From NCBI GenBank assembly GCA_002633025.1, contig NMRB01000889.1:74196-138195 (forward strand): a DNA stretch of 64,000 nt, in the 5' to 3' direction. The notes under the pieces were generated by a model. That model ran no database searches and was not told the origin of the DNA. It saw only the letters and a list, made by a program, of their open reading frames with translations. Of the stretch, positions 11,285 to 23,915 are shown one piece after another. A program made the position numbers and the translations under genes. This stretch comes from Notospermus geniculatus (lineage: Eukaryota; Nemertea; Pilidiophora; Heteronemertea; Lineidae). Position 1 is the first letter of the stretch. The number at the start of each line of letters is the position of its first letter.

Positions 11285-12466
11285 ATACAGGTGTAAGACA
11301 TGGTAACTATGAACTTACCGAAGGATCCATGCCCTATTTCCTAGGCCTACTTCCCCCCATCTGATGGACACAAGCATCCGAGCTCTCAGGAATCATAATA
11401 TATACAGAAACCACTTTATAGTTTTCATCCCATACTGTACATGACTATTTCAATGACACATCTGGTCCATAATGCAGCTGGTTTCATCCTCCAGTGACAG
11501 ATGCTCAAATGTTTCATCAAAACAAAAGTGAGGTCATCAGTGATATTTCATGCAAAGTGGTTCATTTAAGTACAATATTACTTTTCAAATATCACATACA
11601 TTTGTTAGATCAATGACACCATGACACCGTGTACGGCATGGTGTGCCATACACGATCTCCTCCCCTCTTTGGACTCAGTATTAGGGACATGATCGAATAA
11701 TGCGAACCTGCCTAAGCTGATATTATCATGAGAAACTCTGGCCATTTACAGTCTCTATCGCCCTCTACAATGGAGGGCGACAGAGGAGATTGTTTCGGAG
11801 CCTGTGCTGAGACGACGAGGTGTCAGATACAAGAAGCTGTTTGAAAGGAGTCACAATTCATTCATTCTAAGTGTGATCCAGTTCCCGCTCACACTGCTCT
11901 CCGTTCACACTGCTCTCTGACACAGGCAGTGAAATAACACCCACCCTTCTCAGCAAACATCAATGATCAGTGTACCCATGCAGACAGACAGAGAGAGAGA
12001 GCATCACAGCTGGTAGCCAGGGTGGTGTTGCCCCGGGCAACAAAGACAAATCACTACCGCAGAGACAGGTGTAAATGATTCACATTACCATCACCAGATG
12101 GCCTTAGGGTAGATCTGGGTGATTTTCAATAGCAGCTGGCATTGTCATCTTGCTGCATCCATGGTGCATACTTATAATGTACTATTGACTGCTAAGGTTA
12201 TTTTGCGAGGTAACAGCTGCGCTACCACAAACGCAAAATGTGATCAGTTGGTTTTTATACCAACCCACGGCAATTTCCCAGAGGGAAAATCCCTACATTG
12301 TTAATACAGAGGTGAAGGCGGCAAGTCCTTATCTGCGGCCAGGGTGTAGTGAGACTGGTCAGAGCACAGGAGCCTGTACCTTATTATTCATAGACATTAG
12401 CACCGAACTCTTATGTCTGAATAGTCATTAGGGTCAAAACTAAGGGTAAACATTATAGGCGCCCCA

Positions 12467-12720
12467 TGATATAGACCATTCTCAAATTCGCAGATCTGCG
12501 CACTTCCGCCGAAATCTCAACCAGAACCTCAGTCTGAAACCGTCTGACATGACACCATTCCTGATTCAGCAATGGTCAAGTCTGACGCAACGTCTTCAAC
12601 GTCACTGTCGTGGGGTTGTCTGCGTTACATCATTCAGGTTCAGACCGAGGTTATGGTCTAGATTTCGGCAGAAGTGCGCAGATCTTTGTCATTTACGTCA
12701 ATTTGAGAACGGTCTATATC
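12467..12720. mobile_element. Foldback element (GATATAGACC ends)
   Basis: GATATAGACCATTCTCAAAT and CGCAGATCTGCGCACTTC at the left are mirrored by GAAGTGCGCAGATCT and ATTTGAGAACGGTCTATATC at the right. The arms are about 55 bp and imperfect. Confidence 0.75.
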
Positions 12721-13802
12721 TGTGGGATACTTGCTTTTAATAAAACTTCTCCTATGGATGTACACAAATTGTGTGGCATTTCCATCCTATCTACAGATGC
12801 TGGGGCAAACTGAAGGGGGCCAAACCCTAATGCTTAACCCTACTTTCAATACTAATGACTGTTGAAACTTACAAGAAATCAATCTTGGTGTCTCTCAGTA
12901 AAATGTACAGGCTGCGGTATCAGAGAATCACCACCATGAAGATTCCATCAAAAGAGATCATCAGAATTAGAACCCGCAGTAATCTCAGTGAAAGTGCTCA
13001 AAGTGCTTCGTTTGACAAGAACCGCTTGACAAGAACCAGGATGTAGCATTCCATCAATACCTCACCTAGATCTTCATCCACCCGATCTCCACCAGGAAGG
13101 AACAATGGCTGACAGGAAGAACTCAATGCCAAACTCACCAAACTCTTTATTTTCTCTTCAAAATTCTGCACCAGGAAAAAACCTGACCAGCTGTGATAAC
13201 TCCAGGAAGAGGAAAAGATTGCTTGGATGTTAGGCCACTTGACACAGGAATTGTTTTTATAAGGAATCCTCAAGATAACAATTGAGTGTGTTTCCAGGTG
13301 TGGGATAAGCCTTATTGGATGGATACCATGCAGGGATCCTTGGATCATTCAACCGTAGAGGCTCGACGATCCAGCTGCCACCCAAGTTATTAGATTAATA
13401 TCATTCTAATAATTGGATTATAATTTACAGGACACGCCACAGATGTATGTTTAGTGGTAGGCCTAAGGGGGTTCTAATTACGGGGTCAATACTGTGCATA
13501 CACAATTAACACCAAACAGATATGGCAAAAAAAGAGAATATTTAGCATTGTTGGAATGTTTTGCCTCGTTGAAATGTCAAAGAAATGTTTCCCTTCACGT
13601 TTAATTGTTCAGACAGCTTCTCTGTTGGCATAGAAACACCTGCAACACATTTTGGTGGAGGATAATCAGAGGAGATTACTCCCTCTGTTCTAACTGTGAT
13701 AGAAAAGATAGGGTCGGCGGGGGGGGATGGTTTTTCCATCTTCATGTTTGAGTGACACTGGCGATATGAGGTTATCACATACTTCTGACAGCAGTTCACC
13801 CA

Positions 13803-14166
13803 GGCCATGTCGAATTAGCGGAACCAGCGGAAACAACGGAACCAGCGGAACTTGAAGGAAAAACATAATGTTGTTTTTAAATAATAACTGCACTGTTCAA
13901 ATCGAATTGTTAGGCGCCGAAAAAACTAGGTCTACGGTAGGCCTACCGGTAGCCTAGCCTAGACCTAGCATGCCTAGGGCCTACATTTAGGTCTCAATCC
14001 GCACATCATGACTGCAGCCGCGTGTTGCTTACCAACACCGAGTCGCGTGCTGCTTTCAGTCAACAGCTAAACGAAGCAACAACGAGTCACGTGTTCGTTC
14101 TATCGGCTGCAGACCAGGTTCCGCTGGTTCCGTTGTTTCCGCTGGTTCCGCTAATTCGACATGGCC
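13803..14166. mobile_element. Mutator-like MITE with perfect 49-bp inverted ends and 9-bp duplication
   Basis: The left arm 13803-13851 (starting GGCCATGTCGAATTAGCGG) and right arm 14118-14166 are exact reverse complements over 49 bases. GTTCACCCA is duplicated directly at 13794-13802 and 14167-14175. A 9-bp target duplication with long inverted ends is typical of Mutator-like elements. The 266-bp interior is non-coding, so a transposase elsewhere would have to move it. Exact arms suggest recent insertion. Confidence 0.9.
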
Positions 14167-14175
14167 GTTCACCCA

Positions 14176-17100
14176 GGGATGCAAAAGTTTATGTGCAGAC
14201 CAGTCAATGTGCAGACCAGCAAATGTGCAGACCAACAAACGTGCAGATCAGCAGCTAGGCCCATGTCACCACTCTTCAATCCAGCTGTATCTCATAGCAA
14301 ACAGCTGCAATTGCTATTCATATGAGTTCAGATGTTTCAATTTGAAGCTGTTTTCAAGAAATTTCCTGTGCATGTTTGGCAGATGGGGCTCAATCAAGCT
14401 CAGATACTACATCGTAATACAAGAATCTCATCATGTTTCCAGGTGAACCCTTCCATTTGGCTTCCAGACCTTGCAAGGAACCAAATTCATCGATTGTGGC
14501 TGACAGGTGCTGGCCAGATACCTCCCTTAAAGGGGCTTTAAGCAGGATGTTCCAGCACACATTGGTTTGTGAATTGTAACCCTCACGCTGGATGGAAGAG
14601 CACCAACCTCAGCCATTCAACTCTCCAGACAGCCTTTAGTTTCATGCCATCTTTGATGACCATGGTCGTCAAAGATGGGATGAAACAGCGCCATCTATCA
14701 GAGAATTAAACAACAATGAGGCACACAGAGTTGATAAATCCTCAAATTTTCCAACTAGGATCTTGCAAAACTCTACCGATTTATAACATCAGGCACGTTT
14801 ACACGTTTGGGTAGGGGGACACAATGATTTACGGGTGAGACAGGGTACAAAATAGGTCTTTTTTGCTATCCAGTGCCCCTAGACCCTGATGTTGATGCGA
14901 AAAAGGCAGAATATGGAAAAACGTGAGAAGCAATTAAATACACAACAGCTGTGTCTACTGGAAGAGATCCAAACATTGATGGAATATATACACAGCTGTT
15001 ACAGACATACAATAAGTTGTATCATTGCCACAGCCCTGCCTCATGCTACATGGAGACCAGAGATATAATCCGTCCCTGGTATGTGGTTCACACAATGAGG
15101 AACCGCCACTTGACAGCGTGTCAATGCGAGTGGTGTACCAAAGATGTTATATGCAGACCAAAGCAATGCGATAACATTACGTCACGATGTCCTTGATGCA
15201 GTGCAAGGACGAACATCGAGGCACAACTGCTCACAGCGCCTCCACATTTCCCGCACACTATCCACGGAATTCTCATTTGATACTTATCATTTTGATGAAG
15301 AGCAGAGCAGGAAGACGAAAAAAGACTGAAGAAATACTGACTCTTTTCAATGAAAATTGCCAAAAAACATGAAGGCCACCAATAAAGATAACATATTTTC
15401 CTTGGTATTATAAGAATTTGTATTTCTTTACTGAATTTAGTGGAATTTATCAGAGGATTGGCACCAGTAGGCCTACACAATTACCACAAAGTGACAAAGG
15501 GCAAGAAATACTGGTAGGATCTAACTGAGTTATGGCCTGTCAGTCAGGAACTCTTTAGCAGCCAAGGAAATGCTGTCAAAGCAGGTATTTTACATCAGTT
15601 GACCAATATGCCCAGAGGGTGCATGCAGCCCTCAGTACACCCCTCCATCAGGCCTAAGCTACGTTGCATCCTCCTATTGCAGGGTTTTGGTCTCTCATCT
15701 TCATTACGCTCGCACACGAGTGTATGAAGAGAAGCGAAACCAAAGCCCTGCGATGGGAGGATGAAGCTCTTGTAAGAAGGCGTATCCAAGAACCAAACAA
15801 CTGGAAGAATCGATGAGAACTTCAACAACCCCTGATGTCATAACTGAAGTAAAGCTATGGGTTCCATATCTCGGAGAGGGTTGGTAATCCCCCTATCACA
15901 TGATGACATAACCACAGCACAGCTGCTAAATGATGCTTAATCCTTGATTCAGGTGTAAACAGCCTCTATCTTCCATCTCCCTGGAATCCTTAGCAACTAA
16001 AAGTTGTGGATGAGGAGTGCACCCTGAGTCAAGATGGAAAATCAATGATCAGCCAGCCTCCCTTGATAAACCATGAAAACAGCTGTGATAAAGCTGCCGC
16101 AGTATTATAATTGGTTGCAATTAGTGCAAGCCAGAAGTGCAAGTCAACCATCTCAGACCATGGCACCCGGGAGAGCGATTTTCATGGCTAATATATTCAG
16201 GGTTGCCAACTAGAGTTCCGTGATTTCAGACAGGTTGTTAGGAACTCTCCACATTGGTGGAGGTTGCGGTGACAACGGTTGAAATGTTAAAGGGTTTACA
16301 ATTGATATACTTTTACTAGTAATCCATGATATTTAGGGAATGATGCTGATGTACCATTTCATTCAGGATGAAACATTTCATGAAGATGTGTATTTAGGGT
16401 CAGGAAATATCATTCGGCATCAAGGTGACACCAAATAGGCAATGGTGCTGATTTAATAATTTAAGGCAGTGAGGTAATCAGGGATTCTTACGCCTAATAT
16501 ATAATGTTCACACCCTCCGTCACCACATACCTACGGTAGGTAACCCCCTCCGCCGTGGATGAATGGTTACCAGCCACCCCTGTCACCATGCACCATGGAA
16601 ATACCCTCAAAACAACAGTAACATTAATCCTGTCTTTGTCATAATTAATGGCTCTTACTAATTAATGATTTAATGCATACATAATTCCCAGCAGCTGGCA
16701 AACAAGACACAGAAGAATGAATATTTTATCACCTCAGAATAAGGATACAGCGTATTGTTCACAGCCAAACTGAGGATTGGTTATTAGTGAACAGTTCCAA
16801 ATTGGGATGTCCAAAACTCATACCGGTAACCCAAAAAACAAAGTAAAACCCTGGTGATAATACGGTTTCAGCAGAATCAACACGCAGATGATTGGCCAAG
16901 TCATGCAGGAGGAAACCAGAGTACCCAGAGAATGATTCCTACAAAGTGGAATTGAACCCACAGCACCAACACATATGAGTGGAATCAATTTGAATTTCAC
17001 TACACCATCTTTGAGAAGCTTGAAATCTTGATGTCTGATGCAGGATCAGCTGACCCTGTATATAAAGTCAAACTTGACAGTTTCTGATAGCAAATTGGCC

Positions 17101-18087
17101 TGGATTCATTCAGTAGGCCTACCCCCACCTCCACCCCAACATAAGCTTTTGTCATCCCATATATGAAAATCCATGGCTTAAACATGTGATGTCTCCCCTT
17201 ACAAAAAGAACCAACATGACACCCCCATCATCACAATTACATTTACATTATACGATGCAATGCAACATATATAAAACATGTAAAATAACATCAACTATCG
17301 CATTTCAACATCATCAAAACGGCCAGAATACTCACTTAAAATCATCCCAATGTGTAATTCCTAATGTCATAGCAACAATGTGTCTGGTTTCTGCTCTAGT
17401 TTATCATCAAAGTGTAAAATCCAGGGACGAATTTCTGAATTAATCAGATGTCACGAGCCGAGGCCAAGAGAGATCTGGATATCCAAACGTTTGAAACACT
17501 TGCAGAAATACAACTTCAAATAATCCAAAGTATGCTCCAAAATATACTGTAATTCCGAAACAATAGCGGACAAAAATCTAAAATCCAATGTCAACTCCAA
17601 TGCACAAGACACGAATTCTCCTGCCTGACAACACTCTCTCGGAGAGAACAGCGCTCCTTCACTCAACGAGCTATTCCTCTCGACTGAGCTCAACCCTGTC
17701 TAAAGGCTGCATATTATTGGCAGCTTGTAGTGGGAATTGCCAGTGTGGCTGGCCACCTGTTCATGATAGCTGAGTACTGACGGGCTCTTTGTACTGCACC
17801 TGTGCTATAACAAAAGGCTGCCAGGCTACTATGCACAACTGGCACCTGGTGGCAAGCTGTGGAACTTGAAATGTCCCTGCTCATCTTTGAATGTAGCCGA
17901 CTGTCTTTTCATCAATCTGGGTTCAGCAATGCGTGTGGTGGGCGGTGTCTGAAGTGACAGTGCTAAGAACGTCTACTCACCTCAGCTCAGGATGGTCCCT
18001 GTGCGTGGCGAAGAAGAGGAGCGAGCACTAACAACCCCCTGAAAACCTCAGAATGGTCCTTGTGGGTGGAGGTGTTGGTGGAGGTGT
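14176..18087. other. Non-coding stretch with one small hairpin element
   Basis: No supported exon. It holds the hairpin at 15664-15765. The rest appears unique or too diverged to classify. Confidence 0.5.
15664..15765. mobile_element. Hairpin MITE (GCATCCTCC..GGAGGATG)
   Basis: GCATCCTCCTATTGCAGGG and TTTTGGTCTCTC pair with GAGAAGCGAAACCAAAGCCC and GATGGGAGGATG. A partial copy of one arm (GACCAAAGCCGTGCTATGGG, then AGGATG) lies at about 608-634. Confidence 0.65.
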
Positions 18088-18374
18088 CAGGCGCAGATCC
18101 AGGATTTGGGGCAGAGGGGGTCAGGACAGCTGAAGGCGGTCGTTGCAGGGGGGCGCCGAAGGTACCCTTGCCGACGGGGGTCTGGGGGGCCTCCGCCAGA
18201 AAATTTTGAAATCTAGAAGGGGGTAGACGCGATTTCGTGGCATCTCAGTATCAAGACAGAACCTTTATTTTCATGTTTTTTTTATTATTGTCGCAAGTTA
18301 TTGAAGAAAAAAACAATTGGTGGTGGCGAGCAGGGGGTCATGACCCCCAAAACCCCCCTCTGGATCCGCACCTG
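18088..18374. mobile_element. hAT-like MITE with GGATCC-containing ends
   Basis: The ends are CAGGCGCAGATCCAGG and CTGGATCCGCACCTG, with GGTGT duplicated at 18083-18087 and 18375-18379. It shares the CAGG...GGATCC...CCTG architecture with the elements at 42244 and 63070, including G-rich stretches just inside the ends. Confidence 0.85.
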
Positions 18375-19579
18375 GGTGTGCAGGGCACTAAGAACTCCCG
18401 CCACTTCAGGATGGACCAAGAGAAACATGAACCTTGTTTTTAACAGGATTAGAAGTACTTTTTTCAGGAAGGTTCAGATTGACCAGTTGGACCAGCAGTT
18501 TGTCTATTCGGGTGGCGTCCACCAACAGAGTGTCCATAAACAAGACTCTCATTTTACTATATTACAATGATCAGCATAAAAACTGTTGAATGTCAATTAA
18601 TTAAACGGAAAAATCAAAAATACCACGAGGGAAATGATCACTTTTGTGAAATTTGATTACAGACTTTCATTTAGGGAATATCGGTCGTTCACGGTTCGGT
18701 CTCGGAGGAGACATGCCTCTTTTGGTTATGAATGAACTTAATTCATCTCATACTTGCCAGTGAACTAGATTAATCGAGTTGATGGGGACCCAGTTGGCCA
18801 ATTTATTCGATACGCTGTATTTTGTGCAGATGTGTTTTTCAATAATTAACCCACTCCGTCTCGTGGAAAAGGAACAACTGGACCGAAGTGGGCCATCAAC
18901 GATTGTGGATATCAAAAGCACGTATGCTAGAAATGGTAACACAGAGACCATAAGGCAATGAAGATTGCAGAGTGTGTCCTCTCAGCATATATCTGGTGAA
19001 ATCCAGAAGAAGAAGAGGGGTTCAAAGGGCGAAAGAATTGGTGGTGTGACAGGTGGGTTCATGACCCGGCCGCCAGCAACCTGTCAAAGTTTATGAGGGA
19101 GCACATACAACTAGACACTTGTGTCGATCCAGGCCCATTCATGGGGTATTGGACACGACACCGACACCACACCCGGATTTAGACAAGTCAAACTGTCACC
19201 ACATAATTAGTCCCTCATTAAAGTCATGACTTTAATCCACTTATATTCATAATTTATCCATGGAACATAAAACGACCACTATACTTGGCCCATAAGCAGC
19301 CGTAAAGTTCCCATCCAGCACTCTGTATGTTTTTAGGCAAGCAATGGATCGCCACTTCTCCGTTATAAATACGTTTATATGAATATTTTATTCGGCTGCT
19401 TAAACGTTGGGAAAGCCACAATCTGTGCACAGCAAGCAACAACACTTAACAATTGATTGGCTGAAGAAACAAATTCTGGGATAAATCCAGCTGGCCGTCT
19501 AAAGAGTTGGCTGGAAAATAAACTGGAATAAAACATCTAATCAACTTTTCCTTTATAGGAGAACAATTCTTGACTGGGT
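18375..19579. other. Non-coding stretch, no element recognised
   Basis: Short open frames on both strands show no homology or splice logic that I can support. Confidence 0.45.
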
Positions 19580-21111
19580 ATTATGGGTGGACATTGCCAC
19601 GTTTCCAGCTGCCTTGAGCACAGTCTTCTGTTTCCACCCACGATTATTCCATTTTCACCTGTACTATGAAGAGAGCCAAGTTAGGGTGGAAGCAACGCAT
19701 CTTTCTTTTTCACCCTGCAGCAATGTCGCCTTCTGCAGACATGCCCATCGAAATGCCGATCTCGCCAATCAGAAGATTCCAGCCATTTGCCGATAAAAGA
19801 AACCTGCCTTCAAAGAAACAGACAATCACTAAATAGCGGACAGACACCATGTCCGTATTGCCGGATCCCTGCCTCCCCAACAGTGATGAAACCACAAAGA
19901 TCGAAGCCTGCTCCTCCAAGAGATGAATCAAAGACCAAAACAAAGAAGCAGTTAAAATCTTGGCCTAACCTCGAGAGTTCAACCGGGGTCTTCCTCAGGC
20001 ACTTTCTAGTTGAGATCCCAGAAGTGAATGAGCTGGATCCCAATGCCTGAGTGCCTGAGGAAGACACCAGTTGGGGTCGAAAATTTGCAAAATTCGGACT
20101 TAAGTTTACTATCATTTTGTGTGTCATTTTTTGTGCTCTATGTTGGATAACCTCGAGAGTTTCAGGTTCAAATTCTAAAAGTAGTGAAATTTTCGTGTTT
20201 CTTGAGCAAATACTAGAACTTCTCATGCTCTGCCAGACTGAATGGTGAGGGGGGAACTCCCACTCTGGACGTTGCTGGCATCCCAATCATGTCATATTGT
20301 TTTATGTCTCAGAGGCGGAAAGTTACCAACGTCCATCAGCATCATTATGGGTGGACATTGCCACGTTTCCAGCTGCCTTGAGCACAGTCTTCTGTTTCCA
20401 CCCACGATTATTCCATTTTCACCTGTACTATGAAGACAGCCAAGTTAGGGTGGAAGCAACGTATCTTTCTTTTTCACCCTCCAGCAATGTCGCCTTCTGC
20501 AGACATGCCCATCGAAATGCCGATCTCACCAATCAGAAGATTCCAGCCATTTGCCGATAAAAGAAACCTGGCTTCAAAGAAACGGACAATCACTATTATA
20601 GCGGACAGACATCATGTCCGTATTGCCAGATCCTCACCATCAGTGATGAAACCACAAACATCGAAGCCTGCCCCTCCACGAGATGAATCAAAGACCAAAA
20701 CAAAGAAGCAGTTAAAATCTTGCCTAACCCAGGGAGTTCAACCGGGGTCTTCCTCAGGCACTATCTAGTTGAGATCCAGAAGTCAATGAGCTGGATCCCA
20801 ATGCCTGAGTGCGTGCCTGAGGTAGGAAGACCCCGGTTGGGGTCGAAAATTTGCAAAATTTGGAGACGACTTATGGTTACTATCATTTTGTGTGTCGTTT
20901 TTTGTGCTCTATATTGGATAAGCTCGAGAGTTCATTCAAATTGTAAAAGTAGTGAAATTTTCCTGTCTCTTGAGCAAATTCTAGGACTTCTCATGCTCTG
21001 CCAGACTGAACGGTGAGGGGGGAACACCCACTCTGGACGTTGCTGGCATCCCAATCATGTCATATTGTTTTATGTCTCAGAGGCGGAAAGTTACCAACGT
21101 CCATCAGCATC
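19580..21111. repeat. Tandem duplication, two units of about 765 bp
   Basis: Unit A is 19580-20343 and unit B 20344-21111, well above 90% alike, abutting without a gap. Each contains an inverted pair around CCGGGGTCTTCCTCAGGCAC / TGAGG..AAGACCCCGGTTGG, a phrase that recurs in invertebrate repeats. Each also has a short frame with a hydrophobic segment (TIILCVVFCALYWISSRV in unit B). The frame MSPSADMPIEMPISPIRRFQ is open in unit B but stopped in unit A. Unit B ends ATGTCTCAGAGGCGGAAAG...CATCAG followed by GTAAGC, which could be a 14-codon first exon. I recognise no gene. Confidence 0.8.
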
Positions 21112-22269
21112 AGGTAAGCCACAATTTCTCATAATACACCTCCTGTTGGTAAAAAAAGAAACTAAAGAACAGCTGTCAGATTGTTTTCAGTAATAAGAAG
21201 GATTCCAGTGGCAGCGATTACGTTTTTTCGCCAACAGACAGGTGTGGAGTATGCACAATGATGTGTGCTGGTATTACGGTCAGGTTGAGTTGGAACCATG
21301 TCTATCTGCAGCTGGTTTGTAACAACATCCATGTGTTGGTGTTACCGGACACTGCCGTAGATCAAACTGGCGCCAGTCGATTCTGTAGGCACCAATAGGT
21401 GGCTACAAATGACATGCACCTGCTACCGGAGTGATTGAGAAAAATTCCTAAAAGTCTTTGAGTGTGAGAAACAAATTTCGTGGATGTTTTTTGTGTGTCT
21501 GAGTGGCCACACAAGAAATCACAGAACAACGGCAGGCCTAGTTCAGCTAACCTTTCCTACATAAGTTCATTGTTCTGTATGACTGACATTGTCAATTTCT
21601 TGACACTACAGTGAGAGATTCTATCATGTCTACACCTCTCTTCAACTATGAGTGAAATTAGAAGAAAACAGACTTTGTCTGAGGGTGTGTGCAGTGATGG
21701 AGCGTCGGACTTGTGACTGTGCGGGTTCGATTCCCCGGTTTGATACCAGTCACCACTTTGAAATCTCTCTACTGGATTGAAACGATCAAGAGATGAGCTG
21801 ACATCTAGAACAAGCTCCAGAACTGGTCAGTTTACTTGTCGGGAGAGTTAGTATTTTAGGAAAATAGCTGAGAAATTGAAACTGGCTAAACTCTTGTACT
21901 TATTCCGTGAAGTGCTGAGTGAGCTGCTCCTCGAGTTCCCCCAAAGTTTTCTTGGGTTGAACAACCTACGACTGTCAACTTCCAAAATATGCCTCGTTCT
22001 CCAGAATTACTGAGAACGAAACTTTCCAGAGTTCCTTGTGCCCCTGATCTCATTTCCCTCCCCGCCATCTAATACCCCTCGACAGGCAAACCAAAACCAG
22101 CCAATCAACTAATTAACTGATATAAAAGGTTAATCAACTCAACCAGCTTCCCAGCTGCTACCTTCGACCAATGTCGGCCGAGATTGCCCGATAAATTAAT
22201 TAAATCACAACCATCCACATTCGGTAAATGAATTATCCGGCATTTTATTCAACAAGCTCGCTAGTAAGG
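21112..22269. other. Non-coding stretch with SINE fragments
   Basis: Bases 21690-21800 carry a tRNA-like SINE head (box-B GGGTTCGATTCCCCGG), and 21905-21950 the body fragment GAGTGAGCTGCTCCTCGAG. The two pieces are separated by about 100 bases of other sequence. Bases 22090-22250 are rich in TTAATTAA-type sites. Confidence 0.6.
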
Positions 22270-23915
22270 GGACATCAAAATGTGGTGTAAATTGATTACG
22301 TCGAGCGATGTGAAGGGAGGCCAGATGAGGTTTGTGCGATTGATCAAGCGTGGGCCAACGAGATGACGTTCCCGTTCATGGTCTGGATGAGGGTGGGACC
22401 ATTAAGGAAATGACTCCCGACTCCTCCTCTGGAGGGAATTCAGCCAGATATGGCAGCCTACAGACAATACTGGGCCAGTTATTGCACAGTAGGAGGAAAC
22501 CTCAGCCTCGGAGAAACCTTGCCCTGTCACCATGAACACCACAGGAGAGCTGCCCTTGCAATCACGTCTTGGGGGACGACAAGATCACATGAAGAATAAG
22601 TTCAACTCAATCAAATGGATGATGTCAACAATCTTGTCTTCAGCTCAATCATGTCAATTCCAATCTGTGATTCATGCAAAATTTTCCAAAATATCCTTAC
22701 CTGGGAATTTCAAAAATCCCAAACATTGACTTTCCATCTTGGGTGACAATCCCAGCCAGTTTTTCATGGTGATCCTCGGTCTAAACATCGGGCGGAGAGG
22801 AGATTACACAGCGGATGAAAAAGTTTGGTAGATCCGGCCAAAATGCGATTAAATCCGACAGATTTGGCAGAAAAGATCCCATGAAATAGTCCACATTACT
22901 TCGCTGACCATAAACAATATCATAAAATGTTGTGTTCTTTTATGAATGTTGTAAATAATCAGCAATTTGCCAAAGAATAATTAGCAAACAATTCAACGTT
23001 GTCCCGATGAATCCTCAGAGAAGTTTGAAAACATCGTCCTGTTTTTCCGCTCAAATCCTGGTTACCGTTTTTACAGCCAATCACAGCTTCCGAGGACATC
23101 AAAATGTGGTGTAAATTGATTACGTCGAGCGATGTGAAGGGAGGCCAGATGAGGTTTGTGCCATTGATCAAGCGTGGGCCAACGAGATGACATTCCCGTT
23201 CATGGTCTGGAGGAGGGTGGGATCAAGGAAATGACTCCCGACTCCTCCTCTGGAGGGAATTCAGCCAGATATGGCAGCCTACAGACAATACTGGGACAGT
23301 TATTGCACCATAGGAGGAAACATCAGCCTCGGAGAAACCTTGCCCTGTCACCGTGAACACCACAGGAGAGCTGCCCTTGCAATCACATCTTGGGGGACGC
23401 CAAGATCACATGAAGAATAAGTTCAACTCAATCAAATGGATGATGTCAACAATCTTGTCTTCAGCTCAATCATGTCAATTCCAATCTGTGATTCATGCAA
23501 AATGTTCCAAAATATCCTTACCTGGGAATTTCAAAAATCCCAAACACTGACTTTCCATCTTTGGTGAGAGTCCCAGCCAGTTTTTCATGGTGATCCTTGG
23601 TCTAAACATCGGGCGGAGAAGAGATTACACAGCGGATGAAAAAGTTTGGTAGATCCGACCAAAATGCGATTAAATCCAACAGATTTGGAAGAAAAGGTCC
23701 CATGAAATAGTCCACATTACTTCGCTGACCATAAACAATGTCATAAAATGTTGTATTCTTTTACGAATGTTGTAAATAATCAGCAATTTGCCAAAGAATA
23801 ATTAGCAAACAATTCAACGTCGTCCCGATGAATCCTCAGAGAAGTTTGAAAACATCGTCCTGTTTTTCCGCTCAAATCCTGGTTACCGTTTTTACAGCCA
23901 ATCACAGCTTCCGAG
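22270..23915. repeat. Tandem duplication, two units of about 823 bp
   Basis: Unit 1 is 22270-23093 and unit 2 23094-23915. Both start GGACATCAAAATGTGGTG and end CAATCACAGCTTCCGAG, at about 97% identity by eye. The small open frame MGQRDD..VHGL in each has an in-frame length change between units, and nothing suggests it is translated. Confidence 0.85.

Noticed and set aside
17451-17693. Minus-strand frame considered as a 5' exon or promoter of MTG
   Set aside because: An initiator-like TCAGTC is present, but there is no clear donor and no homology; position alone is not enough.
22350-23550. Paired small frames repeated in the tandem duplication
   Set aside because: They repeat because the DNA is duplicated; there is a length change between copies and no start or splice logic.
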